The notes: a model not told the origin generated them from the letters alone. Positions 26,290 to 35,122 are shown, counted from the stretch's first letter. The stretch is 64,000 nucleotides of DNA from Nonomuraea sp. NEAU-A123 (GCF_018603905.1 NZ_JAHFZZ010000027.1:62001-126000); one strand, 5' to 3'. Numbers and translations: made by a program.

Positions 26290-27183
26290 ATGTCGACTTT
26301 CGAGGACCACCGAAGCCTGCTGACCGGCGTCGCGTACCGGATCCTGGGCAGCATGGCCGACGCCGAGGACGTGGTGCAGGAGGCGTGGCTGCGCTGGTCC
26401 GGCGTGGACGAGACGACCGTCGCCGAGCCCAAGGCGTACCTGGTCAGGATCACGTCGCGGCTGGCCATCGACCGGCTGCGGTGGGTGAAGTCGCGGCGGG
26501 AGTCGTACGTCGGCCCGTGGCTGCCCGAGCCCATCAGCACCGCGCCCGACGTCGCGGAGCACGCGGAGCTGGCCGACTCCGTCGAGCTGGCGCTCCTTGT
26601 GGTGCTCGAAACGCTCTCGCCGCTGGAGCGGGCGGTGTTCGTGTTGCGGGAGGCGTTCGACCTGCCGTTCTCCGAGATCGCCGAGGTCATCGGCCGGGCC
26701 GAGCCCGCCACCCGGCAGCTGGCCAAGCGGGCCCGCGAGCACGTACAGGAGAAGCGGCCCCGTTTCGACGTGGACCTCGGCGAGCGACGGCGCATCACCG
26801 AACGCTTCATCCGCGCCTCCACCAGCGGCGATCTGGACGGGCTGATCGGCCTGCTGTCCAGTGAAGTGACGCTGGTCAGCGACGGCGGCGGCAAGGCCCG
26901 CGCCCCGCTGCGCGCCCTCACCGGTGCCGAGAACGTGACGCGCTTCCTGGCGTCCATCACCACCCCCGAGGGCATCGCCAAGTTCATGGCCTCGATCGGT
27001 GTGGGGGACTTCACCACCATGTCGTACGGCCTGGCGAACGTGAACGGCGCCCCCGCCATGGTCGTCTCGGTCGCGGGCCGGGTCGTCACCGTCATCTCCC
27101 TGCTCATCACGGACGGCAAGATCGACACCATCTACCTCCTCGCCAACCCGGAGAAGATCGCCCACCTCGACGCCCTTTCCTGA
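26290..27183 (+). CDS. ECF sigma factor, SigJ/ECF41 type, with C-terminal SnoaL-like domain
   Basis: 297-residue sigma-70 family factor. Sigma region 2 (AYRILGSMADAEDVVQEAWLRW, about 15-37) and region 4 (LSPLERAVFVLREAFDLPFSEIAEVIG) are clear, with the PWLPEP motif between that marks the SigJ/ECF41 group. A SnoaL-like fold fills about residues 165-290. In this group the C-terminal domain, not an anti-sigma factor, controls activity. No partner oxidoreductase lies next to it. The ATG has no visible ribosome-binding site, so the transcript may be leaderless. It diverges from tRNA-Ala. Confidence 0.9.
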   Translation: MSTFEDHRSLLTGVAYRILGSMADAEDVVQEAWLRWSGVDETTVAEPKAYLVRITSRLAIDRLRWVKSRRESYVGPWLPEPISTAPDVAEHAELADSVELALLVVLETLSPLERAVFVLREAFDLPFSEIAEVIGRAEPATRQLAKRAREHVQEKRPRFDVDLGERRRITERFIRASTSGDLDGLIGLLSSEVTLVSDGGGKARAPLRALTGAENVTRFLASITTPEGIAKFMASIGVGDFTTMSYGLANVNGAPAMVVSVAGRVVTVISLLITDGKIDTIYLLANPEKIAHLDALS

Positions 27184-27253
27184 CCCGCGACCACTGTCAA
27201 AGGCCCGCCCAGCACCGTGCCGTGGAAGCGGGTGCCGGCCTTCCTCCAGAACG

Positions 27254-28078
27254 TCAGAGAGAAGTAGTGGTGCGCATGGTCAGCGCGGCATCCTCCAGGG
27301 ACAGCGCGACCGTGACGGCCCCCAGCTCCCCCGTACGCCGGACGTGGGTGCCACCACACGGGATCGACGTCTCGCCTTCCGGCAGCGCGCAGTGCCACGT
27401 ACGGCGGGCCGTCAGCCCGGGCCCCGGCACGTCGAGCCGGACCGCCGCGTCGGCCATGACCCACGCTTTGAGCCGGTCGTTCACCTCTGCGGCGACCTGC
27501 GAGAGCTCCAGCCCGTCGGCGGAGAACCCCTTCTTACGCAGGGACTTGCCGAGGCGGTAGACATCCTCGCTGCCGAAGGGGGAGATCCGCGACGAGGTGA
27601 TCGCGCTCTGGTCGAAGTCCGGGTGGCCGAGTCCGTCCGGCGCCACCGGCTTGCGCCAGTGCCCGGCCAGGGCGGCGTTGAGCGCGAGGGCGGCCAGATG
27701 GCAGGCGGTGTGCCCGGCCGACAGCGCCGCCCGGTGGCCGGGGTCCACCTCCAGCGCCACCTCGGTCCCCACGGGCAGCGGGGTGTCGGTCACGTGGACG
27801 ACCAGCCAAGCCCAGCCCTCGGTGCCCCGGCGTACCGGGATGTCGGGGCCGAGGAAGATCTCGCCGGTGCCCGACTGGGCCCCCGTGACGCAGTCGGCCA
27901 CCGGCAGCCCGCCGATCGTGCCCTGGTCGGCCGGTTGGTCCGGCCAGGTGTGATCAAGCGGGTGGAAGGGGGTTTCGGCGACGACGAGGCCGTGCCGGCC
28001 CCCCGCCGGCACGACCCCGACGATCTCCGACCGGCCACTGACATGACCGTCGGGGAAGGTGACGACTGTCGAATTCAT
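27254..28078 (-). CDS. AlaX-like alanyl-tRNA editing protein
   Basis: 274-residue stand-alone editing-domain protein of the AlaX/alanyl-tRNA synthetase-related group, which removes serine or glycine from mischarged tRNA(Ala). The zinc/catalytic motifs HTACH (HxxxH) and CGGTH (CxxxH) are present. The N-terminal part (LDHTWPDQPADQGTIG) is a small beta-barrel domain. The ATG at 28078 overlaps the stop of the MFS gene (ATGA), so the two are coupled, though no functional link is obvious. Editing specificity cannot be read from sequence alone. Confidence 0.85.
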   Translation of the reverse strand: MNSTVVTFPDGHVSGRSEIVGVVPAGGRHGLVVAETPFHPLDHTWPDQPADQGTIGGLPVADCVTGAQSGTGEIFLGPDIPVRRGTEGWAWLVVHVTDTPLPVGTEVALEVDPGHRAALSAGHTACHLAALALNAALAGHWRKPVAPDGLGHPDFDQSAITSSRISPFGSEDVYRLGKSLRKKGFSADGLELSQVAAEVNDRLKAWVMADAAVRLDVPGPGLTARRTWHCALPEGETSIPCGGTHVRRTGELGAVTVALSLEDAALTMRTTTSL

Positions 28079-29316
28079 CCGCCTATTCTGGCAGGCACGG
28101 GCTCGTCGTCCAGCGGCGCGGACTCGTCCTCGAGGTAGCGGTTCCGGCCCGCGTACAGGCCGGTGAAGAGCTGCACGACCAGCACCGCGAAGATCAGCGC
28201 GTACGGCAGCGTCCACCCACCGGTCATCTGGTGCAGCACCCCCACGAGCAGCGGCCCCGCACCCGCGATCAGGTACCCGGCGCTCTGCCCGAACGCCGAC
28301 AGCGCGGCGGTGGACTCCGGCGTACGGGTGCGCAGGGCGAGCATCATCAGCGCCAGCGGGAACGACCCCATGCCGATCGCCACGAACGTCACCCAGACCG
28401 CCGCCGTCGAGATCGGCGCGAACCACAGCCCGGCGAAGCCGACGGCGTAGCAGGCGACGAGCCCGACGACGACCGGCCGCTGGTCGGAGAAGCGCGAGGC
28501 GATGACGGGCACCAGGATCGAGACCGGGATGCTCAACGCGGTGAACACACCGAGCAGCAACCCGGCCTGGCCGGTGGTGTAGCCGCCTTCGGTGAGCATG
28601 GTGGCGAGCCAGCCGAACATGATGTACGCGATCATGGACTGGCTGCCGAAGTAGAGCGCGACCATCCAGGCCAGCTTGCTCCGGGCAAGCCGGCGAATGC
28701 CCGCGTCCCCCCGGCCGGTGTGCCGCTCCGGCTCACTGCGCAGGAGCACAAGCCACGGAATGGCGGCCACGGCGGCCAGGGCCGCCCACACGCCGAGCGC
28801 GATGTGCCAGTCACCCGACGCGCGCTCGATCGGCACGGTGGCCGCGGCGGCGAGCATGGTGCCGACGGCGAGTGCGACGGTGTAGACGGTGGTCATGATC
28901 CCGGTTCTGGCCGGGAAGTGGCGCTTGATCAGCGTCGGGATGAGGACGTTGCCGACGGCCCCGCCCGACAGCGCGACCGCGCTGCTCAGCAGGAACACCG
29001 GCGCGGAGCCGACCAGCGACCGCACGAGCATGCCGGTGCCGAGCGTGACGAGCGCGAGCAGCAGCAGCCGGTGCTCGCCCACGCGGCGGGCCAGCGTGGG
29101 TGTGATCGCGCCGACCGTGGCGAAGGCCAGTACCGGCAGCGTGGTGAGCAGGCCGGTGCCGACGCTCGACATGCCGAGCGCGCCGGCGAGCTGATCAAGT
29201 AGGGGGCCCACGCTGGTCACGGCGGTGCGCAGGTTGAGCGCCGCGAGGACGATTCCCAGCACGAGGAGCCAGACGAGGGATCTGCCTTTGGTCTCTTGGG
29301 CGGCGAGCACGCTCAT
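28075..29316 (-). CDS. MFS transporter, CynX/NimT type
   Basis: 413-residue major facilitator with twelve predicted helices. The pattern RSLVWLLVLGIVLAALNLRTAVTSVGPLL at the first helix and the Gly-rich segment GAVGNVLIPTLIKRHFPARTG in helix 4-5 are typical of the CynX/NimT group (cyanate, nitroimidazole-related; substrates mostly unknown). The start ATG is clear. Its 3' end overlaps the AlaX-like gene by 4 bases. A terminator for the gene upstream lies 88 bases before its start. Confidence 0.88.
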   Translation of the reverse strand: MSVLAAQETKGRSLVWLLVLGIVLAALNLRTAVTSVGPLLDQLAGALGMSSVGTGLLTTLPVLAFATVGAITPTLARRVGEHRLLLLALVTLGTGMLVRSLVGSAPVFLLSSAVALSGGAVGNVLIPTLIKRHFPARTGIMTTVYTVALAVGTMLAAAATVPIERASGDWHIALGVWAALAAVAAIPWLVLLRSEPERHTGRGDAGIRRLARSKLAWMVALYFGSQSMIAYIMFGWLATMLTEGGYTTGQAGLLLGVFTALSIPVSILVPVIASRFSDQRPVVVGLVACYAVGFAGLWFAPISTAAVWVTFVAIGMGSFPLALMMLALRTRTPESTAALSAFGQSAGYLIAGAGPLLVGVLHQMTGGWTLPYALIFAVLVVQLFTGLYAGRNRYLEDESAPLDDEPVPARIGG

Positions 29317-29403
29317 GCGGGGACGGTTCCTCCACTCATCAAGTCATGGGATGAATCGCCATCTTAACAGGGCCGAAACACGCATTTATTCCTGACCACG
29401 ACA

Positions 29404-29430
29404 AAACCCCCCGAGACACTCGGGGGGTTT
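29404..29430 (-). terminator. Terminator after the SRPBCC gene
   Basis: A perfect 12-bp stem (29404-29415 with 29419-29430) and 3-base loop lie 13 bases 3' of the minus-strand stop at 29443. TTTTGT follows on the minus strand. Confidence 0.8.
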
Positions 29431-29442
29431 GACGTCAAACCA

Positions 29443-30111
29443 TCACAGAACGGGCGGCCGACCCTGCGGCGGCTCATTACGCGAGGGCGGCGGGCCAGGC
29501 ACCGGGCCGGGCGGGGGGCCGGGCACCGGGCCGGGCGGCGGGAGCGTGGAGCCCCCGGGGAACTCGCCGCCACCGCCGATGGTGCCGGGCGGCATCCGGT
29601 CCCCGGTCCCGGGCGGCACCGGCTGGTCGCCGGGCTCGTAGCGGGAGCCGCTCTGGTGCGGTCCGGGCACCTCGCCGCGCCAGCCGCCGGTCTCGCCGCC
29701 GCGCGACTCGATGAACGACTTGAAGCGTTCCATGTCGTTCCTGATGCGCAGGCGGACGATCTGCAGCCAGTCGGCGGCCGTCTCGAGGAACCCCTCGGGG
29801 TCGTACTCCATCTGGAGCGTGACCCTGGTCGTGTTCGGGTCGAGGTGGTGGAAGGTCACCACACCCGCCTGGTGCGGACGGTCGGTCGATCGCCAGGCGA
29901 TCCGCTCGTCCGGATGCTGCTCGGTGATCTCGGCCTCGAACTCGCGCTTCACTCCCGCGATCTCGGTCACCCACGCCGTACGCGTGTCACCGAGCTGCTT
30001 GACGGATTCGACACCCTCCATGAACTCGGGGAAGCTCTCGAACTGCGTCCATTGGTTGTATGCCACCCTGACGGGGACCTGGACATCTACTGAGTGCTCG
30101 ATCGTGCTCAT
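29443..30111 (-). CDS. SRPBCC (cyclase/START-like) protein with Pro/Gly-rich tail
   Basis: 222-residue protein. Residues 1-145 form an SRPBCC helix-grip domain, with the cyclase/dehydrase pattern STIEHSVDVQVPVRVAYNQW and FPEFMEGVESVK at the N-terminus, and a long C-terminal helix (DWLQIVRLRIRNDMERFKSF). The last 70 residues are almost only Pro, Gly, Ser and Arg, with repeated PGPVPGPPP units, and are probably disordered. The family binds hydrophobic ligands. ATG 30111 is chosen because the domain begins there. A terminator follows. Confidence 0.82.
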   Translation of the reverse strand: MSTIEHSVDVQVPVRVAYNQWTQFESFPEFMEGVESVKQLGDTRTAWVTEIAGVKREFEAEITEQHPDERIAWRSTDRPHQAGVVTFHHLDPNTTRVTLQMEYDPEGFLETAADWLQIVRLRIRNDMERFKSFIESRGGETGGWRGEVPGPHQSGSRYEPGDQPVPPGTGDRMPPGTIGGGGEFPGGSTLPPPGPVPGPPPGPVPGPPPSRNEPPQGRPPVL

Positions 30112-30142
30112 GGGGGTGGCCCCTGCCCAGCCCCGCGAGCGG

Positions 30143-30523
30143 TTAACGCCTGCGCAACAGCCAGTAGAGGCCGACGAACGGCAGGACCAGCGGGATGAAC
30201 AGGTAACCCTTCCCATAAACCGACCAGACGGTCGCCTCGGGAAAGGCGGCCGGATCGAGAACGCTGGCCGTGCCGATGAGCAACACGCCGGCCAGCTCGA
30301 CGCCCAGCGCCGCCAGCGCGAGGGTGCGCGCCCCACGGATCAGCGCGACGGTGAGCAGGATGTAGACCAGCGCGGCGAACGCCGACAGCGTGTACGCCAG
30401 CGGCGCCTCCCCGAACCGGGTGACGATCTGCACCGTGGCCCGCGAGCCCGCGGCGAGCGCGAAGAGCCCGTAGACGGCGACGAGCGCCCGCCCTGGCCCG
30501 CTGCCGAGGGACGGCGCGGTCAC
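30143..30523 (-). CDS. Hypothetical four-helix membrane protein
   Basis: 126-residue membrane protein with about four hydrophobic helices: ALVAVYGLFALAAGSRATVQ, AYTLSAFAALVYILLTVAL, LALAALGVELAGVLLIG and LFIPLVLPFVGLYWLL. The GTG at 30523 overlaps the stop of the upstream membrane-protein gene (GTGA), so the two form one operon and perhaps one complex. A short basic C-terminus (RRR) ends the protein. I do not recognise a named family. Confidence 0.8.
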   Translation of the reverse strand: MTAPSLGSGPGRALVAVYGLFALAAGSRATVQIVTRFGEAPLAYTLSAFAALVYILLTVALIRGARTLALAALGVELAGVLLIGTASVLDPAAFPEATVWSVYGKGYLFIPLVLPFVGLYWLLRRR

Positions 30524-30882
30524 GGGAGACCCTGCCAGATCTGCAGCAGCCGGCCCGTCATCACCGCGATCGCGAACCCGGCCACGACCAGGATCGCCGG
30601 CCCCCACCGGCTCCGCTCGGCCAGCGCGAGGAAGACGCCCGCCGGCGGGATGACCGCCTGGCCGCCGAGGTAGCCGTAGAGCGTGGCCTTCGCGGCCGGC
30701 CCCTGGCCACCGACCACCGCGGCGATCACGATGCCCGCCTGGACCAGCACCGCCACCTCCAGCACGGCGAACCCGATGAGCAGGACCATGCCCATGGGCC
30801 GGTTGCGGATCGCGGTGATCAGGCTCGCCAGGGCGAGCAGCAGCGAGCCGACGATCACGATCGTGGCGACGGTGGTGTTCAT
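30520..30882 (-). CDS. Hypothetical four-helix membrane protein
   Basis: 120-residue membrane protein with about four hydrophobic segments, including TTVATIVIVGSLLLALASLI at the start and GPAILVVAGFAIAVMTG near the end. It starts at ATG 30882, 10 bases after the TetR gene stop, and overlaps the next gene by 4 bases (GTGA). The TetR regulator and the two membrane proteins may be one transcript. Function unknown. Confidence 0.8.
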   Translation of the reverse strand: MNTTVATIVIVGSLLLALASLITAIRNRPMGMVLLIGFAVLEVAVLVQAGIVIAAVVGGQGPAAKATLYGYLGGQAVIPPAGVFLALAERSRWGPAILVVAGFAIAVMTGRLLQIWQGLP

Positions 30883-30892
30883 CGGGAAAAGG

Positions 30893-31582
30893 CTATCGCC
30901 CGGGTAGGTCGCCCTCGATTCCGTCCAGCAGCCAGTTGAGCCCTCGCTCGTAGGTGTCGTCGGCGCCCGCCACGCCACCCTCGATCAGCGGCGCGAGTCG
31001 CGGGAACGCACCGCTCGCGACCAGCTCCCGCATGTACGGCTCGGCGATGGCGGCTCGTTCGGCGTCGTTGACCCCCATCGTGCGGGGTGCGGCGCGCTCC
31101 AGCGACTCACGGATGATGTAGCCCAGCGAGTAGTCGTCGACCGTGGCCAGGATCCGCCACTTGGTCAACTGGTCCACCTCCAGCCCGTCGAGCGCGGCCA
31201 GCGACTGCTCGACATGGCGCAGCCCGTTCGGCCCGACGGAGACGCGCTGGGCGACCAGGTCGACCCGCCACGGATGCCGGCGTACGACTTCCCGCTCGCG
31301 CCGGGCGATGGTCAGGATCGCCGCGCGCCAGTCTTCCGGCAGCGGCTCGTCCACCAGCACCTCGGCGGCGACCTCGTCGGCCATCAGGTCGAGCAGGTCT
31401 TCCTTGCGCTCGATGTAGGAGTAGAGCGTCATCGCGCGGGCGCCCAGCTCGGTGGCCACCCGCCGGATGGAGACCGCCCCCAGCCCTTCGGCGTCGGCGA
31501 TCGCGATCGCGGCGGCCACGATCGCCTCCCGGGTCAGCGCGGGACGTCGCTGCGGCGCGGGCCGCGACCAGACGGAACTCAC
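30893..31582 (-). CDS. TetR-family regulator
   Basis: 229-residue repressor. The N-terminal HTH (LTREAIVAAAIAIADAEGLGAVSIRRVATELGARAMTLYSYI, about 16-57) is followed by a TetR_C_1-type helical ligand domain. It diverges from an EmrB/QacA-type efflux gene with 54 bases between starts, and three copies of a TAC-GTA element lie in that gap. It most probably represses the efflux gene. The N-terminus starts at a GTG or ATG with SVWSRPAPQRRPAL, a basic arm. Confidence 0.88.
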   Translation of the reverse strand: MSSVWSRPAPQRRPALTREAIVAAAIAIADAEGLGAVSIRRVATELGARAMTLYSYIERKEDLLDLMADEVAAEVLVDEPLPEDWRAAILTIARREREVVRRHPWRVDLVAQRVSVGPNGLRHVEQSLAALDGLEVDQLTKWRILATVDDYSLGYIIRESLERAAPRTMGVNDAERAAIAEPYMRELVASGAFPRLAPLIEGGVAGADDTYERGLNWLLDGIEGDLPGR

Positions 31583-31604
31583 GGGCTCAGTCTAAGCGAG
31601 CCGA

Positions 31605-31651
31605 TACACCGTACGAATAATGTTACGCTGTACGGCATGCGATACAGCGTA
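31605..31651. promoter_or_regulatory. Three-element operator and short-leader promoter between TetR and efflux genes
   Basis: TACACCGTA (31605-31613), TACGCTGTA (31624-31632) and TACAGCGTA (31643-31651) are copies of one 9-base element spaced 19 bases apart, the second inverted. AATAAT at 31616-31621 is a good -10, which would put the transcription start about 9 bases before the ATG at 31637. The third element overlaps codons 3 to 5, so the message is nearly leaderless and has no ribosome-binding site. Confidence 0.6.
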
Positions 31652-32992
31652 CGAGATCCCCTCAAGACAACCGGTCTAGTGGTCCTGCTGGGTGTGATCA
31701 TGACGATCCTCGACACGACGATCATGAACGTGGCGGTCAACGCCCTGGCCCGCGACTTCCACACGACGCTGTCCACCATGCAGTGGGTGATCACCGGCTA
31801 CCTGCTGGCCCTGTCCATGTCGATCCCGGTCACCGGCTGGGCGGTCGGCCGGTTCGGCACGAAGGCGGTCTGGCTGACCTCGCTGGTGCTGTTCGCCGGC
31901 GGCTCCGCCCTGAGCGCCGCGGCCTGGTCGGTGAGCGCCCTGATCGCCTTCCGCGCGGTCCAGGGACTGGGCGGCGGCCTGCTCATGCCGGCCGGCCAGG
32001 CGATGATCGCCCAGGCCGCGGGCCAGGACCGGATGGGCCGGGGAATGGCCATGATCTCGGTGCCCGCGATGCTGGCCCCGGTGCTCGGCCCCCTGCTCGG
32101 CGGCGTGATCGTGGAGAACCTCGACTGGCGCTGGCTGTTCCTGGTGAACCTGCCCGTCTGCGTCATCGCCCTGCTCGCCGCGATCAAGCTGCTGCCCGGT
32201 GGGCGGCCGAGCGCTGGCAGCCGCCTCGACGTGCTCGGTCTGGCGCTGCTCTCCCCCGGCCTGGCCGCGCTGGTCTTCGGCCTGTCGGAGGTGGGCAACG
32301 GCGCCTCGCTCGCCCATCCGGCGCTGTGGGGCGGGCTCGCGCTGGTGGCGGTGTTCGCGGTGCGGGCGGTGCGGACTCCGGGCGGGCTGCTCGACCTGCG
32401 GCTGTTCGGCGACCGGACGTTCGCGGCCGCGGTGGTCGCGCTGATCTGCTACTCGGCCGCGCTGTTCGGCGTGACCGTGCTCGTCCCCCTCTACAGCCAG
32501 CTCGCTCAGGGCGGCGACGCGCTGGACGCCGGGCTACTGCTGGCGCCGATGGGCGCCGGCGCCGCCCTGACCATGCCGATCGCCGGCAAGCTCACCGACC
32601 GGAGCGGGCCGCGCGGGGTCGGGGCGGCGGGTGTGGTGCTGGCGACGCTCGGCGTGCTGGGGTTCGTGCTGTTCGGCGGGCTCGTGCCGATGTTCGTGCT
32701 GGGTCTCGGGCACGGGCTGGTCGCGCCGTCCGTGGCGGCCGCCGCGTTCAAGACGCTCGACCGGGCCGCCATGCCCGCCGCCTCGACGCTGAGCACCATC
32801 TCGGTACGCCTGGCGTCGTCGTTCGGCGTGGCACTGCTGGCCGTACTCCTTCAGGTCTTCACCAGGGCAGGCGTCGCCGAGCCGTTCACCTACGCGTTCG
32901 GCTGCGCGATCGCGCTGGCCGCCGTCTCGCTGGTGCCGATCGCGCTCATAGGATCGGCAGTATGGAAAGAGTCCTCGTCAGCGCCTGCCTGA
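31637..32992 (+). CDS. MFS drug efflux transporter (DHA2/EmrB type)
   Basis: 451-residue transporter with about fourteen hydrophobic helices. DHA2 signatures are visible: LDTTIMNVAVNALARDF in helix 1, MQWVITGYLLALSMSIPVTGW and motif C GMAMISVPAMLAPVLGPLLGG. It presumably exports a hydrophobic or cationic drug by proton antiport. The gene diverges from the TetR regulator and is probably induced by its ligand. Its 3' end overlaps the DUF523 gene by 31 bases. Confidence 0.92.
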   Translation: MRYSVRDPLKTTGLVVLLGVIMTILDTTIMNVAVNALARDFHTTLSTMQWVITGYLLALSMSIPVTGWAVGRFGTKAVWLTSLVLFAGGSALSAAAWSVSALIAFRAVQGLGGGLLMPAGQAMIAQAAGQDRMGRGMAMISVPAMLAPVLGPLLGGVIVENLDWRWLFLVNLPVCVIALLAAIKLLPGGRPSAGSRLDVLGLALLSPGLAALVFGLSEVGNGASLAHPALWGGLALVAVFAVRAVRTPGGLLDLRLFGDRTFAAAVVALICYSAALFGVTVLVPLYSQLAQGGDALDAGLLLAPMGAGAALTMPIAGKLTDRSGPRGVGAAGVVLATLGVLGFVLFGGLVPMFVLGLGHGLVAPSVAAAAFKTLDRAAMPAASTLSTISVRLASSFGVALLAVLLQVFTRAGVAEPFTYAFGCAIALAAVSLVPIALIGSAVWKESSSAPA

Positions 32993-33456
32993 TGGGCCGG
33001 CGGGTGCGCTATGACGGCGGCGCCAAGACCAGCGCCGACGCGCTGCTCGCCGCCTGGCACGAGGAGGGCCGCCTGGTGCCGTTCTGCCCCGAGGTGGAGG
33101 GCGGGCTGCCGATCCCCCGCCCGGCCGCCGAGATCGAGGGCGGGGTGAGCGGCGCGGCCGTGCTGTCGGGGGCGGCCCGCGTGCTCACCACCGACGGATC
33201 CGACGTCACGGCCGAGTTCCTGTCGGGCGCGCAGTCGGCGCTCGCCGTCGCCCGGTCCTTCGGCGTACGGCTGGCGGTGCTGAAGGAGGGCAGCCCCTCG
33301 TGCGGCGCGCTGACCATCTATGACGGCACGTTCCAGGGCCGCCGCACGCCCGGCCAGGGCGTCACCACGGCACTGCTGGAGCTCAACGGGATCCGCGTCT
33401 TCACCGAGGACCACATCGCCGAGGCCGCCGCCTACCTACGCAGCCTCGACGTGTAG
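32962..33456 (+). CDS. DUF523 family protein
   Basis: 164-residue protein of the DUF523 family. The cysteine motifs are in place: VSACLMGRRVRYDGG near the N-terminus, FCPEVEGGLPIPRP, and LKEGSPSCG. Such clustered cysteines suggest a metal or Fe-S site, and some relatives are fused to DUF1722. The ATG lies within the last 31 bases of the efflux gene, so translation is coupled. The 3' end overlaps an opposite-strand gene by 25 bases. Function unknown. Confidence 0.88.
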   Translation: MERVLVSACLMGRRVRYDGGAKTSADALLAAWHEEGRLVPFCPEVEGGLPIPRPAAEIEGGVSGAAVLSGAARVLTTDGSDVTAEFLSGAQSALAVARSFGVRLAVLKEGSPSCGALTIYDGTFQGRRTPGQGVTTALLELNGIRVFTEDHIAEAAAYLRSLDV

Positions 33457-33812
33457 AGCGCGCCGGCCAGGCCCGCGATGAGCAGCATCGCCATCGTGCG
33501 GTGATACCAGGTGTTCAGCGTGGTCGTCTCGGCCGCGCCGAACGCCAGCGCGAGTACCCCCATCAGCACCCCGGCCAGCGCCCCCGCGTGCGTGTAGATC
33601 AGCCCGTCCCACGCCCACGGCCGGCCGGTCAGCGCACCGCGGGCACCGATGAGCAGGACCGCGCCGCAGAACGTCTCCACGATCGTCGCCGGTACGATCA
33701 CGGGCTGGTGCAGCGGGCCGAGCGCGAGCCCGGTGTGCAGCAGCGCCGCGCAGAAGAAGATCAGCGCATAGGCCACCGAGAGGGCTCCCAGCGCTTTCCG
33801 CAGTGCGTCCAT
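33432..33812 (-). CDS. Hypothetical four-helix membrane protein
   Basis: 126-residue membrane protein with four hydrophobic segments: GALSVAYALIFFCAALLHTGLAL, VIVPATIVETFCGAVLLIGA, GALAGVLMGVLALAFGAAE and TMAMLLIAGLAGALYTS. Layout resembles DoxX-like and other small actinobacterial membrane proteins, but no signature is decisive. It is convergent with DUF523, the last 25 bases overlapping. Confidence 0.75.
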   Translation of the reverse strand: MDALRKALGALSVAYALIFFCAALLHTGLALGPLHQPVIVPATIVETFCGAVLLIGARGALTGRPWAWDGLIYTHAGALAGVLMGVLALAFGAAETTTLNTWYHRTMAMLLIAGLAGALYTSRLRR

Positions 33813-33901
33813 GCCCTTACGCTGGCACCTCGCGCGATGATCGGAATCGGCCCCAAGTCGATGGCTCGGCTACGCCGTCCGCAGTAGTGAGCGTCCCGTC
33901 A

Positions 33902-34417
33902 TCAGTACTCCCAGGTGTCGGTGCGCTGCTCGCCGCTGATGCACCACACGCCCGAGCCGTGCTCGCCCTTGACCAGGTCCACCCTGATCCAGCCGGTGTT
34001 CCTGGCGACCTTGGCGGTGTAGCCGCCTCTGGGGGTGGCCGACACCAGGCGGCAGCCCTCGGGGCCCAGCGTGAACGCCACCTCACCGCCCTTCACCGAC
34101 ACCACCCGCAGATTCTTCGGGGTCCTCGTGGGTGCGGGCGCCGGCGTCTTCCGCACCGCGGGCTTGGTACGAGTCCGAGTGCGGGTGGGCGTGGGCGTGA
34201 CCGTTGGGGAGGGCGTGAGCGTGGGCGTAGGGGTGGGGGTGGGCGTTTTAGTGGGAGTACGGTCGCCGTCCGAGACCGCCTGCGCCACGAACGGCTCAAC
34301 TTGGACATCGTCCACGAACTCGGTACGCAAGACGCCGCGCACACCGAACCACGACACTGAGATCGCGACCACGGTGGCACCACACCAGATCACGACGTAT
34401 CTAAAGGCTCGGCGCAT
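33902..34417 (-). CDS. Membrane-anchored extracytoplasmic protein with Thr-Pro linker
   Basis: 171-residue protein. A basic N-terminus and one transmembrane helix (YVVIWCGATVVAISVSWFGV, about 6-25) lead to an outside part. A Thr/Pro repeat linker (TPTKTPTPTPTPTLTPSPTV) spans about residues 53-85, then a basic stretch, then a compact beta domain (about 100-171) with two cysteines (GPEGCRLV and GVWCISGE) that could pair. The ATG at 34417 is only 27 bases from the divergent response-regulator start, so their promoters must overlap. Function unknown. Confidence 0.75.
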   Translation of the reverse strand: MRRAFRYVVIWCGATVVAISVSWFGVRGVLRTEFVDDVQVEPFVAQAVSDGDRTPTKTPTPTPTPTLTPSPTVTPTPTRTRTRTKPAVRKTPAPAPTRTPKNLRVVSVKGGEVAFTLGPEGCRLVSATPRGGYTAKVARNTGWIRVDLVKGEHGSGVWCISGEQRTDTWEY

Positions 34418-34444
34418 GACACGAATTATGTACGGGTGGGGTGA

Positions 34445-35122
34445 ATGGCGACGGTTCTTGTAGTCGAAGATGATGAATTCGTCCGATCGGCGATCATCCG
34501 CGAGCTGGCCGGCCGGCAGCACGCGGTACGTAGCGCGGGCTGCGCCCTGGACGCGCTGCGGGAGATCTCGCAGCACCCGCCGGACGCCGTCATCCTCGAC
34601 CTCGGCCTGCCCGACCTCGACGGCTCGGAGGCGCTGAAGATGGTGCGCGGCATCTCCGACGTACCGGTCATCGTGGCCACGGCCCGCGACGACGAGACCG
34701 AGATCGTCCGGCTACTGGCGGCGGGCGCCGACGACTACCTGGTCAAGCCGTTCTCCGGCGAGCACCTGGGCGCCCGGTTGGACGCCGTGCTGCGCCGGGC
34801 CAGATCCGCGCCGCCGCCGCAGGTGCTGCGGGTGGGCGGGCTGGTCGTCGACACCAACCGGCGGGCGGCGGCGCTGGACGGCGGGCCGCTCACGCTGACC
34901 AGGCGCGAGTTCGACCTGCTCGCCTACCTCGCCACGCGGGCCGACCGGGTCGTCACCCGCAAGGAGCTGCTGACCGAGGTCTGGCACCAGGCGTACGGGG
35001 ACGACCAGACCATCGACGTGCACCTGTCATGGTTGCGCCGCAAGCTTGGCGAAAGCGCCTCCAACCCCCGCTACCTGCATACCGTCCGAGGCGTCGGCGT
35101 CATGCTGTCCGCACCCCGATGA
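34445..35122 (+). CDS. OmpR-family response regulator
   Basis: 225-residue response regulator. The receiver domain has acidic residues D9-D10 (VVEDDEF), phospho-acceptor D52 (ILDLGLPD) and Lys in the LVKPF motif. The OmpR winged helix fills the C-terminal half, with LTRREFDLLAYL and VTRKELLTEVW then VDVHLSWLRRKLGE-like sequence (here TIDVHLSWLRRKLGE). It is coupled to the kinase gene (ATGA). The LPMO gene follows the kinase by 41 bases. Confidence 0.95.
   Translation: MATVLVVEDDEFVRSAIIRELAGRQHAVRSAGCALDALREISQHPPDAVILDLGLPDLDGSEALKMVRGISDVPVIVATARDDETEIVRLLAAGADDYLVKPFSGEHLGARLDAVLRRARSAPPPQVLRVGGLVVDTNRRAAALDGGPLTLTRREFDLLAYLATRADRVVTRKELLTEVWHQAYGDDQTIDVHLSWLRRKLGESASNPRYLHTVRGVGVMLSAPR

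Noticed and set aside
29480..29600. Pro/Gly repeats at the end of the SRPBCC gene taken as a frameshifted fusion
   Set aside because: Frame, stop and terminator are all consistent with one gene; the tail is a plain disordered extension.
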